Shown piece by piece: positions 15,089-21,456 of a stretch of 47,061 nt of DNA. The translations under genes were made by a program, and so were the position numbers. The DNA is taken from positions 1-47,061 of the IMG/VR virus record IMGVR_UViG_3300025141_000175; one strand, written 5' to 3'. How positions within the stretch are numbered: position 1 is the stretch's first letter; the number at the start of each line of letters is the position of its first letter. The notes below the pieces were generated by a model that was not told where the DNA came from, did not search any database, and was given only the letters and a program-made list of their open reading frames with translations. This stretch comes from a virus.

Positions 15089-15159
15089 GCCGAAACGGCC
15101 CCCGCCCCGGGGGGGCCGTCATCGCTGGCTGGCTACCAGCGGTCTGACGAGGCAAGCCA
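15089..15159 (+). ncRNA. Type II hammerhead ribozyme HHR2
   Basis: GCC (15089-15091), GAAA (15092-15095), a 9 bp stem III closing at U15119, cleavage C15120, stem I of 8 bp with loop CUGGCUA (15121-15143), CUGACGA (15144-15150) and GGC (15151-15153). Bases AGCCA (15155-15159) can pair with UGGCU in the loop. The predicted cut is 15120/15121, 60 nt before the next ATG. Stem I arms are the same as in HHR5, but the loop and its partner differ together. Confidence 0.93.
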
Positions 15160-15180
15160 ACAACCTAAAGGAGCTCGAAA

Positions 15181-15876
15181 ATGGCATCAGTCGAAACAAA
15201 AACGCAAGCATGGGAAGCTGTTCTGTCCTACGCAACCTACCACGCAAAGACCGTCGAATCGCACGCCCGCCGGGTCTTCGACGGGGTCGCCAAGGTCCGC
15301 GACGACGAGGGGTTCGTGCTCTCCGACGACCAGATCGACTGGGGATACGTCTGCGGCGAAACCAACCGCATCATCCAACAGCAGGTCAACGCCTCGGCCC
15401 GCACCAGCGAGCTGGTGGCATTCTATGGCGAGGCCCGGGTGCTCGACCTGACCAAAGACGACGCAACGAAGATCTGGGCCGACACGGCCGCCGAGGTCGC
15501 CGCCGAGATCGAAGAGAACCCAGCCGACATCGGCGTCAATGACGCCTGTCACTGGGCAACGGTTTCCAGCCGGGCCAACCGGGCCCTGCACCAGCTCGCA
15601 ATGACCAGGCGGGCCAATGGCGGCGACGAGCCCCGGGCCGCAACAGCCCTCTGGGAAGAGCTGGGCAAGATGGTCGACGCCCCGGGCTCCGGGCTGCAAC
15701 TGAAGCAGGTCCGCCCGGCAATCGACGCCACCCAAGATCTCGTCGCCGGGCACACCCGGTTGCTGAATGCGGCCGTGGTGATCCTGACGGATCCGAAGAT
15801 CAAATCATGGCTGACCGCCAACGATATGAATGCCTTCATGCAGCTCGAGAAGGCATACCTCCAGGCGATCAAATGA
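15181..15876 (+). CDS. Helical protein of unknown function
   Basis: A 231-residue, predicted all-helical protein (many Ala, Glu, Thr; two Cys). I recognise no family. It lies between two ribozymes (HHR2 and HHR3) in the P2 unit, so its mature message would be monocistronic. The ATG at 15181 has AAAGGAGCTC 4 bases upstream of the start, the same motif used throughout the cassette. Confidence 0.7.
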   Translation: MASVETKTQAWEAVLSYATYHAKTVESHARRVFDGVAKVRDDEGFVLSDDQIDWGYVCGETNRIIQQQVNASARTSELVAFYGEARVLDLTKDDATKIWADTAAEVAAEIEENPADIGVNDACHWATVSSRANRALHQLAMTRRANGGDEPRAATALWEELGKMVDAPGSGLQLKQVRPAIDATQDLVAGHTRLLNAAVVILTDPKIKSWLTANDMNAFMQLEKAYLQAIK

Positions 15877-15879
15877 GAC

Positions 15880-15945
15880 GCCGAAACGCCCGGCCCCCCG
15901 GGCGTCGGCCGCAGCTGGCTACTGTGGCCCTGACGAGGCAAGCCG
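15880..15945 (+). ncRNA. Type II hammerhead ribozyme HHR3
   Basis: GCC (15880-15882), GAAA (15883-15886), stem III of 6 bp, U15905 and cleavage C15906. Stem I has 8 bp (GGCCGCAG with CUGUGGCC, one G-U) and loop CUGGCUA, 15907-15929; then CUGACGA (15930-15936) and GGC (15937-15939). AGCC(G) at 15941-15945 pairs with the loop. The predicted cut is 15906/15907, 62 nt before the next ATG. Confidence 0.93.
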
Positions 15946-15968
15946 AGAACCAACAAGGAGATCCGATC

Positions 15969-16415
15969 ATGGCAAAGACAACGAACAACACAACCCGCGA
16001 CGAGACGGAAGCAGAGTTTGCGGGCACGCTGCAGCTTCTGCTGGACCGCTGCGAGGCCAGCGTGCTCCGGGCGAAGAAGCTCGAGCTGGAGCTGAAGAAC
16101 GCCAAGGTCAGTCGCGAACGTGCGGCCGCCCGGGCCCGTGAGCTCGAGACCGAACTCGGCGTCCGGACCGAGGCGAGCAACAAGAAGATCGAAAGCCTGA
16201 GCCCGCCCCGGTTGCTCGAGGCTGCCACCGAGGTCCTGCGGATCCTGGCGAACAGCAGCAACCTGGTCGAAGGTGCACAGATCGGCAAGGTCCGCAACAG
16301 CTCGGGCCTGGACCGGATGGAGCCCCTGCTCCGCGAGGCAATCGAGGCCGCAGGCTACACCATCACCATCGACTACCACGGGGTCCACCTGCAGGGCCCC
16401 TCCGAGGAAAATTAA
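15969..16415 (+). CDS. Coiled-coil protein of unknown function
   Basis: A 148-residue protein. Residues ~15-75 are a long charged coiled coil (RAKKLELELKNAKVSRERAA). The C-terminal ~70 residues form a small mixed domain (SGLDRMEPLLREAIEAAGY). A dimeric adaptor is plausible; no family is recognised. The ATG at 15969 is preferred to the earlier in-frame start at 15807 because it has AAGGAGA 8 bases upstream and follows HHR3. Its TAA stop opens the P3 element. Confidence 0.65.
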   Translation: MAKTTNNTTRDETEAEFAGTLQLLLDRCEASVLRAKKLELELKNAKVSRERAAARARELETELGVRTEASNKKIESLSPPRLLEAATEVLRILANSSNLVEGAQIGKVRNSSGLDRMEPLLREAIEAAGYTITIDYHGVHLQGPSEEN

Positions 16416-16480
16416 CTTTTTTTACGAATTTCACGAATTAGGGGTTGTCTCCCTAAAGTTATCGGGTATACTCGCCGATA
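16412..16480 (+). promoter_or_regulatory. Promoter P3 with operator
   Basis: The element starts at the stop codon (TAACTTTTTTTACG). TTGTCT (16445-16450), 16 bp, TATACT (16467-16472). Operator arms TATCGG (16460-16465) and CCGATA (16475-16480) are kept although their spacer is 9 bp, not 8, and the bases between them changed. This supports selection on the arms. Confidence 0.8.
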
Positions 16481-16533
16481 GTTAGGTTAGTGAAACGCTA
16501 CGAAACACAGGGCAAACCAAAAGGAAACGAACA

Positions 16534-16896
16534 ATGGCAACGATCCAAGCAAAACTGGCAGAGGCAATGACAGTGGCCGACCTTATCGCAGAGCTGAAGT
16601 ATCTCGATCCTGACGCAGCAGTCGTGTTTGGCTGCGACTATGGCGACCACTCCCACACCGAGCAGGCCCTGCAGGTCCAGGACGTTGAGCAGATCGACGC
16701 CCGGGGCCTGGTGGAATCGGCCTACAGCAACAGCCGCATGGCCGTGAAGCGAGACGGTGAAGAATACTGCGATTGCGAAGAACGCAGCCCCGGCGAATGT
16801 GCCGATTGCCCCGAGCTGGAATCTTGCCCCTGGGCGATTCGGGACGACGAGGACGACGAGCCGCAGAAGGTCGTCGTGCTACGCAGCAGCGACTAA
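16534..16896 (+). CDS. Small phage protein, Cys-rich C-terminus
   Basis: A 120-residue protein. The N-terminus (MTVADLIAELKYLDPDAAVVF) resembles a small domain often seen in phage proteins of unknown role. The second half has a Cys cluster (YCDCEE, GECADCPELESC) that could bind zinc or iron, and a very acidic DDEDDE stretch. It is the first gene of the P3 unit. Function is unknown; an acidic early protein could be a DNA mimic or partner-binding protein, but nothing proves it. Confidence 0.65.
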   Translation: MATIQAKLAEAMTVADLIAELKYLDPDAAVVFGCDYGDHSHTEQALQVQDVEQIDARGLVESAYSNSRMAVKRDGEEYCDCEERSPGECADCPELESCPWAIRDDEDDEPQKVVVLRSSD

Positions 16897-16898
16897 CA

Positions 16899-16961
16899 GC
16901 CGAAACGCCCGGGCCCCCCGGGCGTCGGTCGGGTTGTCCCCCGGCCCTGACGAGGCAGACA
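16899..16961 (+). ncRNA. Type II hammerhead ribozyme HHR4
   Basis: GCC (16899-16901), GAAA (16902-16905), stem III, U16925, cleavage C16926, stem I of 7 bp with a UUGUCC loop (16927-16946), CUGACGA (16947-16953) and GGC (16954-16956). GACA at 16958-16961 pairs with UGUC in the loop. Loop and partner both differ from all other copies yet remain complementary. The predicted cut is 16926/16927, 57 nt before the next ATG. Confidence 0.92.
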
Positions 16962-16983
16962 CCTCACTGGAAGGAGCTCAATT

Positions 16984-17727
16984 ATGAACGGTTTGATGCT
17001 ACATTGTGGGTCGGTTGAAGTGGGCCGCGAGCAGCTGGCTACGTATCCTGTGCCCGCCGCTACGGAAACCTGGCACCCAGTGCCCCACCACCAGCTCGTC
17101 GCCACGGTCGAGACGAGCCTCGAGGCCTCGGGGTTGCAGGTCGTCGAGCAGGGCCACGGGGTCTGGGGAGACGGGGCCCGCTACTTTGGCATGCTCGAGG
17201 TCCGGAACGGCGAGAACGCCGACGACTACACCATGGTCATCGGCATCCGTAACTCGCACGACCAGTCGTATCCCGCCAGCCTGGCGATGGGTGCGATGGT
17301 GTTCGTTTGCGACAACCTTTCGTTCTCCGGCGAGGTCACAATCGGCCGCCGCCACACCCGGTTCATCGAACGTGATCTGCCGGGCATGGTCACCAAGACC
17401 GTCGCCCAGCTCACCGAGGCCCGCCAGTTTCAGGACCGCCGGTTCGACGCCTATCGCCAGACGGGGCTGGGCGAAGTCCAGGCCCACGATCTGGTTGTGC
17501 GGGCCCTGGACGCCCAGGTGCTTCCGGCCTCGGCAATCCCCAAGGTTCTCCAGCAGTGGCGGACGCCGGACCACCCCGAGTTTGTTGAAGGTGGCAAGAC
17601 GGCCTGGCGGATGTTTAACGCATTCACCGAGACCCTGAAGGGCCGCTCGCTGCTCGAGCTGCCAGCTCGCACCCAGAAGCTCCACGGGCTGCTGGACGCC
17701 GAGAGCGGGCTCGTTGCTGCCGCGTAG
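16984..17727 (+). CDS. DUF932-family phage/plasmid protein
   Basis: A 247-residue protein. The central region (GARYFGMLEV, then YTMVIGIRNSHDQSYPASLA and VFVCDNLSFSGEV) is the signature of DUF932 proteins found on phages and plasmids. Their biochemical role is unknown. It lies between HHR4 and HHR5 in the P3 unit. The ATG at 16984 has AAGGAGCTC 5 bases upstream. The last base of its TAG stop is the first base of HHR5, so a ribosome at the stop codon would cover the ribozyme. Confidence 0.85.
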   Translation: MNGLMLHCGSVEVGREQLATYPVPAATETWHPVPHHQLVATVETSLEASGLQVVEQGHGVWGDGARYFGMLEVRNGENADDYTMVIGIRNSHDQSYPASLAMGAMVFVCDNLSFSGEVTIGRRHTRFIERDLPGMVTKTVAQLTEARQFQDRRFDAYRQTGLGEVQAHDLVVRALDAQVLPASAIPKVLQQWRTPDHPEFVEGGKTAWRMFNAFTETLKGRSLLELPARTQKLHGLLDAESGLVAAA

Positions 17728-17793
17728 CCGAAACGCCCCCGCCGGGGGGCGTCATCGCTGGGAGCCCTCCAGCGGTCTGAAGATGGCAGGGCA
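17727..17793 (+). ncRNA. Type II hammerhead ribozyme HHR5
   Basis: GCC (17727-17729, overlapping the G of the TAG stop), GAAA (17730-17733), stem III, U17752, cleavage C17753, stem I of 8 bp with loop GAGCCCU (17754-17776), CUGAAGA (17777-17783), an extra U, and GGC (17785-17787). AGGGC at 17788-17792 pairs with GCCCU in the loop. The cut 17753/17754 would leave a 61 nt leader. Like HHR1 it has the bulged U. Confidence 0.9.
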
Positions 17794-17814
17794 AACAACC
17801 GAAAGGAGCTACCG

Positions 17815-18207
17815 ATGGGCATGCGACGAAACCCTGTGAACGGGAAGATGAGGATCGACCTCGAAGGCGAATGCGGCAACGCATTCTGGCTGCTGGCGAT
17901 GGCACAACAGATCGCCTTGGAACAAGGCAAGGATGGCGTGGCAATCCAGGCCCGGATGGTGGCGTCCGACTACGACGATCTGCAGAAGGTCATGCTCGAA
18001 GAGCTCGGCGACCACGTCGAATTCGCCCCCCCGCCGGGCGAGCTGTGCCTGCACGAAGATCTGGCCGAGCTGAAGGATGGGACGGTCATCTGTGGCGGTT
18101 GCCTCCGCCGGTTCGAGGTCGTCAAGGATGGCGACGGGAACGATGTTGCGATGGTGGACAAGCATCTGGCTGCGGGCCCGGGCCGCCGCCCCGAGGAAGG
18201 AAAGTAA
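17815..18207 (+). CDS. Small protein with zinc-ribbon-like end
   Basis: A 130-residue protein. The N-terminal half is helical; the second half has C..H and CGGC residues (GELCLHEDLAELKDGTVICGGCLRRFEV) that could form a zinc ribbon. It is the last gene of the P3 unit. The ATG at 17815 has AAAGGAG 7 bases upstream. Its TAA stop begins the P4 promoter element. No family is recognised. Confidence 0.65.
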   Translation: MGMRRNPVNGKMRIDLEGECGNAFWLLAMAQQIALEQGKDGVAIQARMVASDYDDLQKVMLEELGDHVEFAPPPGELCLHEDLAELKDGTVICGGCLRRFEVVKDGDGNDVAMVDKHLAAGPGRRPEEGK

Positions 18208-18272
18208 CTTTTTTTACGAATTTCACGAATTAGGGGTTGTCTCCCTAAAGTTATCGGGTATACTCGCCGATA
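18204..18272 (+). promoter_or_regulatory. Promoter P4 with operator
   Basis: Nearly identical to P3. TTGTCT (18237-18242), 16 bp, TATACT (18259-18264). Operator arms are TATCGG (18252-18257) and CCGATA (18267-18272). The element again starts at the stop codon of the gene before it. Confidence 0.8.
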
Positions 18273-18330
18273 GTTAAGTTAGTTAAACGCTATGAAACAC
18301 AGTGCAAACACAACACAAGGGAACAACACA

Positions 18331-18576
18331 ATGGCAAACGCAACAATCAACAAACTGCACGTCAATGCACAGCATCTCACATTCGTGAAGATTGACCGCT
18401 TCGTCACCGAGGCCAGCGACATCGGGATCCGCCCCGGTCAGCGGTTGCCAGACCAACTCGTGATCGAACCCCCCATCGCCAACGGGCTGTCGTTCGTGCC
18501 GCACTCCCAGGACGACTGCAGCTTCACCTACGTCCAGGCCAACGGGCTGGTACGCATCCGCGTGTTCAACGACTAA
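18331..18576 (+). CDS. Small protein of unknown function
   Basis: An 81-residue protein (MANATINKLHVNAQHLTFVK...), probably beta-rich. It is the first gene of the P4 unit. The ATG at 18331 has AAGGGAA 8 bases upstream; the ATG at 18292 lies in the conserved leader and is not favoured. No family is recognised. Confidence 0.6.
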   Translation: MANATINKLHVNAQHLTFVKIDRFVTEASDIGIRPGQRLPDQLVIEPPIANGLSFVPHSQDDCSFTYVQANGLVRIRVFND

Positions 18577-18577
18577 C

Positions 18578-18645
18578 GCCGAAACGGCCCCCCCCCGGGG
18601 GCCGTCGGCCGCAGCTGGCTACTGCGACCCTGACGAGGCAAGCCA
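18578..18645 (+). ncRNA. Type II hammerhead ribozyme HHR6
   Basis: GCC (18578-18580), GAAA (18581-18584), stem III, U18605, cleavage C18606, stem I with 7 of 8 pairs (one C-A mismatch at the third pair) and loop CUGGCUA (18607-18629), CUGACGA (18630-18636) and GGC (18637-18639). AGCCA (18641-18645) pairs with the loop. The cut 18606/18607 leaves a 55 nt leader. Confidence 0.9.
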
Positions 18646-18661
18646 AACAAGGAACCTGGAC

Positions 18662-19018
18662 ATGGCAACAACCGAAACATACCAACGCAACAACATCGGC
18701 GGAGGCCAGTTCAACGTGAAGGTCGTGCGGGGTTGTGCCACGGTCGAGGAAATAACCGACGCAGTCGACGGCCGGGTGCTGCACTATGGCCAGTGGCCCA
18801 AGACCGACGAAGATCGCCGCTGCTGGCAGCACTGGTCGCTGGACTTCGGCCGCGAGTTTGCTTCGGTCACAAGTGCCAAGTCCTGGATCAGCAAGGCCGC
18901 CAACAAGCAAGGTTGGGACGGCAGCCGCGATTGGCTGGTCATCGAGGCCAACGTCGCAGGCTACCGTCACAGCATCAGCGTCTATCACCGCGAACCGGCC
19001 GCCCCGGTCGCCCACTAA
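18662..19018 (+). CDS. Small protein of unknown function
   Basis: A 118-residue protein with many Trp (QHWSLDFGREF, KQGWDGSRDWLVI). It lies between HHR6 and the next gene. The 25 bp gap to the next gene contains no ribozyme, so these two would stay on one message after processing. That may mean their products are needed together. The start has AAGGAA 9 bases upstream. Family unknown. Confidence 0.65.
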   Translation: MATTETYQRNNIGGGQFNVKVVRGCATVEEITDAVDGRVLHYGQWPKTDEDRRCWQHWSLDFGREFASVTSAKSWISKAANKQGWDGSRDWLVIEANVAGYRHSISVYHREPAAPVAH

Positions 19019-19043
19019 TCTGCTAACCAGAAGGAGCTCGAAA

Positions 19044-19448
19044 ATGGCAAGCACAGCAATGAAACGCGAACTGGCAATGACCGACATGGGAAGCATCCTC
19101 AAGCAGCTCGGCCCGGCCGAGGCTACTCGGGTGCTGGCGAATGCTGTCCGGAAATACGCAGCCTTCACCCCCGAAGTGACCGAGCGTCATATGCTGGTGA
19201 TGTCGGCCGAGCTCGAGCAGGCCGCCGATAAGATCTCCGACTACGACACCGTCATGCGGGAAGCACAGAAGGCCGAGTATCCCGGCGACGCCTGCCACAT
19301 CTGCGGCCGCTGGACAGAGGCTAGCGACTGCGATGCGGGGATCGAGATGAGCCGCGAGGATTACATGATGGGCCACGCCGACGGGGTGTACCAAAAGGCC
19401 GGGCTGTTCCACACTGCAGAGGGCTGCCGCTGCCACGGGGGCGGTTGA
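19044..19448 (+). CDS. Helical protein with Cys-rich end; shares a module with 21195 gene
   Basis: A 134-residue protein. Residues 1-85 are helical. The C-terminus holds Cys/His pairs (CHICGRW, SDCDAG, GCRCHGG) and the segment CDAGIEMSREDYMMGHADGV. That segment is encoded by a 68 bp block repeated exactly in the gene at 21195. The ATG at 19044 has AAGGAGCTC 4 bases upstream, and the gene is paired with the one before it. A zinc site is plausible; function is unknown. Confidence 0.65.
   Translation: MASTAMKRELAMTDMGSILKQLGPAEATRVLANAVRKYAAFTPEVTERHMLVMSAELEQAADKISDYDTVMREAQKAEYPGDACHICGRWTEASDCDAGIEMSREDYMMGHADGVYQKAGLFHTAEGCRCHGGG
19328..19395 (+). repeat. 68 bp exact repeat, copy 1 (with 21278-21345)
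   Basis: The block encodes CDAGIEMSREDYMMGHADGVYQ and is identical in both copies, including third codon positions. It is used in the same reading frame in both genes. This suggests a recent copy of a functional peptide module. Confidence 0.9.
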
Positions 19449-19450
19449 CC

Positions 19451-19516
19451 GCCGAAACGCCCGGGCCCCCGGGCGTCGGCCACAGCTGGCTACTGTGGCC
19501 CTGACGAGGCAAGCCA
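19451..19516 (+). ncRNA. Type II hammerhead ribozyme HHR7
   Basis: GCC (19451-19453), GAAA (19454-19457), stem III, U19476, cleavage C19477, a perfect 8 bp stem I (GGCCACAG with CUGUGGCC) with loop CUGGCUA (19478-19500), CUGACGA (19501-19507) and GGC (19508-19510). AGCCA (19512-19516) pairs with the loop. The cut 19477/19478 leaves a 55 nt leader. This is the cleanest copy. Confidence 0.94.
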
Positions 19517-19532
19517 ACCAAGGAGCTCGGTC

Positions 19533-19703
19533 ATGAATATCAACAGACGCTGGTGGAGGTTCGATTGGTTCGGGTTTAACCGCAATGGGGGATGGGTGCG
19601 AATCCTGCAGCTCCGCTACACGAAACAGCGGAGGCTGTTCCTGTTCGTTTCGACATGGGCCCGGCCCCGCATCTATACCGATGCCGCACTCGCCCCTCGG
19701 TAG
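19533..19703 (+). CDS. 56-residue basic aromatic protein
   Basis: The frame runs ATG to TAG and reads MNINRRWWRFDWFGFNRNGG at its start, with AAGGAGCTC 5 bases upstream. It is rich in Trp, Phe and Arg. A ribozyme stands on each side (HHR7 and HHR8), so the mature message would hold this gene alone. The strong ribosome binding site and position argue that it is real. Function is unknown. Confidence 0.7.
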   Translation: MNINRRWWRFDWFGFNRNGGWVRILQLRYTKQRRLFLFVSTWARPRIYTDAALAPR

Positions 19704-19766
19704 CCGAAACGCCCGGCCCCCGGGCGTCCGCTGTGGCTGGCTACCACAACGCTGATGAGGCAAGCC
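19703..19766 (+). ncRNA. Type II hammerhead ribozyme HHR8
   Basis: GCC (19703-19705, sharing G19703 with the TAG stop), GAAA (19706-19709), stem III, U19727, cleavage C19728, stem I with 7 of 8 pairs (C-A at pair 3, as in HHR6) and loop CUGGCUA (19729-19751), CUGAUGA (19752-19758) and GGC (19759-19761). AGCC (19763-19766) pairs with the loop. The cut 19728/19729 leaves a 59 nt leader. Confidence 0.9.
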
Positions 19767-19787
19767 GAAAACCAAAGGAGATTCGAT

Positions 19788-20243
19788 ATGGCAAGCACAC
19801 GCAAGAATTACATGGAATGGCTCTGGGACCAGGGCCAGGCCGACGCCCAGGCTGGGAAGGCGATCGGAGCTTTCTACGATCTCAAACTCCCCAAGGGCTG
19901 CAGCCACAACGAGGCAGCCCGCTCTCGCTACGAGCGAGGCTACCGAGACGAGAAGCAGACCCAGCGAGAGAATGGAAGGGGCAACACAATGGAACTGCGA
20001 GAGTATGAAACCGTGTGCCACAGCCTGCAGAAGAAGGGCGTAGTGCGGGCCTGGCATGTGTATCACAACGACGACAAGGTCGGCAACATCACAGAGCGGA
20101 AGGGCGAGTTTCGCCTGGAGGAACTCTGGCGTGCGGGTGGCCCGAAGATTCAACTCCGCAGCCGCAGGTTCGCTACGCTGCTGACCAAGGCCGCCGACAT
20201 GGTGCCCCACTTCGCGACAAGGATCGAATGGCGTAACCGTTAA
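19788..20243 (+). CDS. Basic protein of unknown function
   Basis: A 151-residue, positively charged protein (RYERGYRDEKQTQRENGRGN; LRSRRFATLLTKAADM). The N-terminus MEWLWDQGQADAQAGKA is helical. The ATG at 19788 follows HHR8 and has AAAGGAGA 7 bases upstream. It may bind nucleic acid. No family is recognised. Confidence 0.65.
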   Translation: MASTRKNYMEWLWDQGQADAQAGKAIGAFYDLKLPKGCSHNEAARSRYERGYRDEKQTQRENGRGNTMELREYETVCHSLQKKGVVRAWHVYHNDDKVGNITERKGEFRLEELWRAGGPKIQLRSRRFATLLTKAADMVPHFATRIEWRNR

Positions 20244-20249
20244 CCACCG

Positions 20250-20265
20250 GGGCCCCCGGGCCCCA
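20250..20265 (+). other. GC hairpin at a junction that lacks a ribozyme
   Basis: Between the stop at 20243 and the next start at 20286 there is only GGGGCCCCCGGGCCCC, which can fold like stem III of the ribozymes. The GAAA and CUGANGA cores are absent. It may be a ribozyme remnant or a plain mRNA-stabilising hairpin. Confidence 0.4.
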
Positions 20266-20285
20266 CCAACCAAAAGGAGTCCCCG

Positions 20286-20714
20286 ATGAGACGACAACAA
20301 ACTCGACCGACAAGGCCCCCGCAGCGAACGAAACAAGGCAAGCCGAAGTGCACCTGCCGCCCCCCGAAGAGTCACGCCGACTGCTTCTATTGCGGGTCCG
20401 GGATGGACGACCATATCTGTGGCGAATGTGCCGAGGCTGGCGTCGACGGCCGGGTCATCCACGGCACCGGCCGCATGACCTGCAAAATGCACAAGGCCGA
20501 GGCCGTCCGGGCGTTCTTCGCCGTTGCGTACAAGGGCTCTGCCGGCAAGCAGCACCTGTCCAGCAGCGACGCCGAGGCCCGGCCGCTGTGTGACGTTCGG
20601 ACTACAGGCTTGGTGTTCACGATGCGAAGAGCCCACACGGATACGGTCTGCTCCAAATGTGCCGCGAACGCCAAGGGGATCCTGGCCAGAAGGAAGGAGG
20701 CTCAAGGTGCGTAA
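20286..20714 (+). CDS. Zinc-binding Cys-rich protein
   Basis: A 142-residue protein with four CxxC-type pairs: KCTCRPP, CFYCGSG, CGEC and CSKC, plus several His. This suggests two zinc ribbons or a treble clef. It overlaps the next gene by 8 bp. Zinc proteins of this size in early phage regions often bind host polymerase or nucleic acid, but no family is recognised. The ATG has AAAAGGAG 8 bases upstream. Confidence 0.7.
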   Translation: MRRQQTRPTRPPQRTKQGKPKCTCRPPKSHADCFYCGSGMDDHICGECAEAGVDGRVIHGTGRMTCKMHKAEAVRAFFAVAYKGSAGKQHLSSSDAEARPLCDVRTTGLVFTMRRAHTDTVCSKCAANAKGILARRKEAQGA

Positions 20715-21198
20715 CCTCGAGCCGCACAGCGACATCCCAGGCTACAACTCCGGCCTTGTTTGCCGGCATGTTTGCGGTGGTCATATCGTGTTGATCGACC
20801 GCTATCGGGCCGGGTCCGCCGGGGGGCCCGGGGGCCGCTGGCTGTTGCGGCACGAGCCGTCCGGCCGCGAATGCCTCCACACCGAACACCAGGCCGCATG
20901 GGATGACATGAAGCTGGCCGCCTCCGGCGAGCTCGAGCGGCACGCTCTACTGCCCGGGGGCTCGCCGAGAGCTGTGCAGCCCGTTGCAGACGTTCCGGCC
21001 AAAACTCCGGGGCGTCGGCCCCTGGCCGAACAAACAGCAGGGAGCCGCTCCTACGCCGACTGCGTAGCACAGGCCGAGCGGGCGGTGGCGGTGCTGGGGC
21101 GGCCCCCGTTCCTGGATAGCGAGCTCTTTCGGGTGCAGCTCCGCCGCTGCGTGGAGACACTTGCCCGCCTATACGCCCGCCGGGGGGCCGGGCAATGA
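20707..21198 (+). CDS. Protein of unknown function, GTG start
   Basis: A 163-residue protein. The GTG at 20707 is chosen because AAGGAGG ends 6 bases upstream and the frame overlaps the previous gene in a coupled way. The N-terminal half carries Cys/His (CRHVCGGH); the C-terminal half is helical. It ends in an ATGA overlap with the next gene. Confidence 0.65.
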   Translation: MRNLEPHSDIPGYNSGLVCRHVCGGHIVLIDRYRAGSAGGPGGRWLLRHEPSGRECLHTEHQAAWDDMKLAASGELERHALLPGGSPRAVQPVADVPAKTPGRRPLAEQTAGSRSYADCVAQAERAVAVLGRPPFLDSELFRVQLRRCVETLARLYARRGAGQ

Positions 21199-21437
21199 AC
21201 ATCCCCGACGAGCTGACACTCGAGCGGACGGACTGGCTTTCGTTGTTGCGGTTGCTGAACCCCCGGGGGGTCTGCTGCTGCGATGCGGGGATCGAGATGA
21301 GCCGCGAGGATTACATGATGGGCCACGCCGACGGGGTGTACCAAATGGACATGACGGGCTGCGTCGAGCTGACGCCGTTCGGGGCTTGGCTGGCCGACCA
21401 ACTCATCAACCACCAAGACGCATGCGGGCCGAATTGA
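21195..21437 (+). CDS. Small protein sharing a module with the 19044 gene
   Basis: An 80-residue protein, coupled by ATGA to the gene before it. It carries CCCDAGIEMSREDYMMGH, encoded by the 68 bp block identical to 19328-19395. The rest is helical with a C-terminal FGAWLADQLINHQDA. Function is unknown. Confidence 0.65.
   Translation: MNIPDELTLERTDWLSLLRLLNPRGVCCCDAGIEMSREDYMMGHADGVYQMDMTGCVELTPFGAWLADQLINHQDACGPN
21278..21345 (+). repeat. 68 bp exact repeat, copy 2 (with 19328-19395)
   Basis: This is the second copy of the block described at 19328, in the same frame. Confidence 0.9.
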
Positions 21438-21456
21438 GCCCAGAAAGGAATCTACC

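Noticed and set aside
13576-19766. The repeated junction hairpins as intrinsic terminators
   Set aside because: None has a U tract after the hairpin, and the second hairpin plus the CUGANGA and GAAA boxes have no role in a terminator.
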